From an uncultured Chitinophagaceae bacterium (GTDB lineage Bacteria; Bacteroidota; Bacteroidia; Chitinophagales; Chitinophagaceae): DNA of 5,743 nucleotides. Shown here in pieces: positions 5,385-5,743 of this stretch (position 1 is the first letter of the stretch; every line of letters starts with the position of its first letter). The position numbers and the translations under genes are program-made. The stretch covers positions 1 through 5,743 of the forward strand of contig CAMPGG010000224.1 of assembly GCA_946885335.1 (NCBI GenBank). Direction: 5' to 3'. The notes under the pieces are model-generated. The model made no database searches. It saw only the letters and a program-made list of their open reading frames with translations, and was not told the DNA's origin.

Positions 5385-5743
5385 TTACCATCTTGCTACA
5401 ATTTTGAAATTGACCAACCTCGGCGTTAAGCGATTAGGTACAGTAAATACATTGTTTGCAAAATCCTTGATCAGCATATATGAAATTGTATTTGGCCTGT
5501 CGATGAGATTAAATACTTCAAGGCTTGCCCAGATATTTTCAAAATTTCTGAACGGACTGTGACTTCTCCTGTTACTGCGATCGGAGTCCAGCAATAACGC
5601 ACTGAAACCAATATCGATCCGGATATAGGGTTCAATGACCAATGCATTGCGGTAACGACTACTGTTAGGAATATTATAAGGCAGATTACTGCCGTATATA
5701 GAACTTAAATAAACTTTAAAGTTTTTATTGGTTGATAAATAAT
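5385..5743 (-). CDS. TonB-dependent receptor, C-terminal fragment (cut by window edge)
   Basis: The frame is open from the right edge to a TAA at 5387-5385 and gives 118 residues, so the real start lies outside the window. The sequence shows the last beta strands of an outer-membrane TonB-dependent receptor barrel: NKNFKVYLSSIYGSNLPYN, then PNSSRYRNALVIEPYIRIDI with the typical turn into a strand, then WASLEVFNLIDRPNTISY, the common EVFNLxDRxNTISY pattern of Bacteroidota receptors, then VPNRLTPRLVNFKIVARW. The final residue is Trp, the aromatic terminus recognised by the BAM barrel-assembly machinery. Such receptors import siderophores, cobalamin or glycans using TonB energy; the substrate-binding and plug parts are not in view, so the ligand cannot be named. 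It is on the same strand as phoH but separated by 259 bp, so it is probably a separate transcription unit. Confidence 0.88.
   Translation of the reverse strand, partial: YLSTNKNFKVYLSSIYGSNLPYNIPNSSRYRNALVIEPYIRIDIGFSALLLDSDRSNRRSHSPFRNFENIWASLEVFNLIDRPNTISYMLIKDFANNVFTVPNRLTPRLVNFKIVARW

Overview
The window reads as chromosomal DNA from an AT-rich member of the Bacteroidota, probably near Chitinophagaceae. The evidence is the C-terminus of an outer-membrane TonB-dependent receptor ending in an aromatic residue, a short lipoprotein with an acidic stretch after its lipid-anchored cysteine, an ECF sigma factor of Bacteroidota style followed at once by a small helical protein, the scarcity of Shine-Dalgarno sequences, and the style of the NlpC/P60 and PhoH proteins. 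The genus cannot be fixed from the sequence alone.

Layout. Positions 1-718 (minus strand) hold an ECF sigma factor and, 2 nt downstream, the start of a probable anti-sigma or sigma-partner protein that runs off the left edge. A 104-bp divergent intergenic region separates this pair from the only plus-strand gene, a bacterial-SH3 plus NlpC/P60 cysteine peptidase (823-1593). Its 3' end overlaps, tail to tail by 27 bp, the last gene of a six-gene minus-strand cluster.

In transcription order, the cluster is phoH (5125-4103), a DUF4878-like lipoprotein (4070-3606), the fluoride channel crcB/fluC (3578-3207), a family I inorganic pyrophosphatase ppa (3187-2633), a half-size TSUP/TauE-SafE membrane protein (2619-2218) and an exported protein of unknown function (2211-1567). 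All gaps are 6-32 bp, so co-transcription is likely. Upstream of phoH is a 259-bp intergenic region with a perfect 14-bp palindrome and several weak Bacteroidota-type promoter matches. Beyond it is the C-terminal 118 residues of a TonB-dependent receptor that continues past the right edge.

How the genes may work together. The clearest link is crcB next to ppa: soluble pyrophosphatase is a classical fluoride-inhibited enzyme and CrcB/Fluc exports fluoride, so the pair makes sense as a fluoride-tolerance unit. No fluoride riboswitch is visible. The remaining cluster members (an RNA-metabolism ATPase, a lipoprotein, a small transporter and an exported unknown) have no obvious shared pathway, and the cluster may be mainly housekeeping. 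I see no mobile element, CRISPR array, tRNA or rRNA, and no strong evidence for an undescribed system. The most unusual items are the half-length TSUP protein, the fluoride-linked gene pair, the overlapping convergent 3' ends and the palindrome upstream of phoH.
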